In this document: piece after piece, positions 63,639 through 64,000 of the stretch
How positions within the stretch are numbered: the first letter of the stretch is position 1
Layout: the number at the start of each line of letters is the position of its first letter
Origin: Sulfuricaulis limicola
GTDB taxonomy: Bacteria > Pseudomonadota > Gammaproteobacteria > Acidiferrobacterales > Sulfurifustaceae
Direction: 5' to 3'
NCBI RefSeq assembly: GCF_002355735.1
Contig: NZ_AP014879.1
Span: 992,001-1,056,000, forward strand
Length of the DNA: 64,000 nt
The notes under the pieces: generated by a model
Seen by the model: only the letters and a program-made list of their open reading frames with translations
Told to the model about the DNA's origin: nothing
Database searches by the model: none
Made by a program: the position numbers and the translations under genes

Positions 63639-64000
63639 GTGGATATCCAGCCGCGCGAGGAGCCTGCTGTTGAAGTTGAAACCGGTGCGAATCCGGCGGC
63701 CAGCATCATCTGGTTGCACGGGTTGGGCGCGGACGGCCACGATTTCGAACCGATCATTCCGGAGTTGCGATTGCCGGCGACGCCTGCGTTGCGTTTCGTA
63801 TTTCCGCATGCGCCGTACCGGCCGGTGACCATCAATAATGGCTATGTCATGCGCGCCTGGTACGACATTGCCATGTCCGAGCGCGGACTTGAACAGAATG
63901 CCGACCACATCCGCGAATCCGGAAAAATCCTGGAAACCCTGATCGACAGGGAAACCCGGCGCGGCATCGCCTGTAAGCGCATCGTGTTGGCGGGATTTTC
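63639..64000 (+). CDS. Phospholipase/carboxylesterase, alpha/beta hydrolase (partial)
   Basis: 120 residues visible from GTG 63639; the gene runs off the window end. IIWLHGLGADGHDFEPII (about 24-41) is the oxyanion region, then FVFPHAPYRPVTINNGY and MRAWYDI, typical of the esterase/acyl-protein-thioesterase family (YpfH/EstB-like). The catalytic GFSQGG is cut after GFS. Two bases after queD. Confidence 0.85.
   Translation, partial: MDIQPREEPAVEVETGANPAASIIWLHGLGADGHDFEPIIPELRLPATPALRFVFPHAPYRPVTINNGYVMRAWYDIAMSERGLEQNADHIRESGKILETLIDRETRRGIACKRIVLAGF

Overview
The window is a chromosomal segment of a GC-rich, chemolithotrophic-looking gammaproteobacterium. Support comes from SoxY/SoxZ (thiosulfate oxidation), the gammaproteobacterial housekeeping set (ZipA, RppH, DksA, AmpD, Rnm-YciO, BolA, YciB) and several exported or metal-resistance functions. 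A sulfur oxidiser near the Acidiferrobacterales/Chromatiales is my best guess; this is inferred from gene content and no search was run. No complete tRNA, rRNA or CRISPR array is present. About 85-90% of the sequence is coding.

Layout. (1) 1-1232: the right-hand end of a genomic island. It carries an AbiEii-type nucleotidyltransferase toxin and stops exactly at a 46-bp 3' fragment of a tRNA-Thr(CGT) gene, which looks like an attachment site. (2) 1300-12834: ampD, a CobD/AmpE-like membrane protein and a cobalamin salvage and uptake region (cobC-like phosphatase, btuF, cob(I)alamin adenosyltransferase, tonB, btuB, btuD, btuC). The btuB-tonB-adenosyltransferase operon has a readable promoter, a cobalamin riboswitch closed by a 7-bp P1, and a hairpin that would hide the btuB ribosome-binding site. 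A small Ala/Pro lipoprotein and a GGDEF-EAL protein interrupt the B12 genes. (3) 12965-20037: HAD phosphatase, WD40 lipoprotein, rppH, an RND-type permease that has lost its proton-relay residues, soxY, soxZ, two small DUF genes and a 3' remnant of a second soxZ. (4) 20293-26502: three co-directional genes for large exported proteins (beta-propeller/Ig/PKD protein, small carboxypeptidase-regulatory-like protein, PLC/P1-nuclease-like protein). The base composition of the last one falls sharply.

(5) 26530-28530: one open reading frame that fuses a complete QueF (preQ0 reductase) to a complete FGGY sugar kinase through a Pro/Glu-rich linker. This is the most unusual object in the window. (6) 28611-35331: smc-zipA-ligA with overlapping ends, then a RAYT transposase gene between inverted REP sequences. 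(7) 36014-47335: small transporters and hypotheticals, a yciB-yciI-bolA-foldase operon read leftward, and the tightly packed rnm-yciO-M50 protease-trpS-scpA-scpB-rluB run read rightward. SMC and ScpAB, the whole condensin-like complex, are therefore both present but at two loci. (8) 47460-51898: a chromate-resistance cluster (chrB, chrA, rhodanese, a lone ChrB C-terminal domain) plus an EndoIII-like glycosylase. (9) 51908-64000: lipid and envelope genes (DedA, UppP), dksA, a cbbY-type phosphatase, an aminotransferase, two signalling proteins, a tandem-rhodanese sulfurtransferase, queD and a truncated carboxylesterase. Two copies of a roughly 155-bp palindromic mobile repeat lie 6 kb apart here.

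How they work together: B12 uptake (BtuB-TonB-BtuFCD) with adenosylation and nucleotide-loop salvage forms one functional unit. Sox carrier proteins and the downstream sulfurtransferases point to sulfur metabolism. QueD at 63.3 kb and the QueF fusion at 26.5-28.5 kb are two steps of the queuosine pathway at separate loci.
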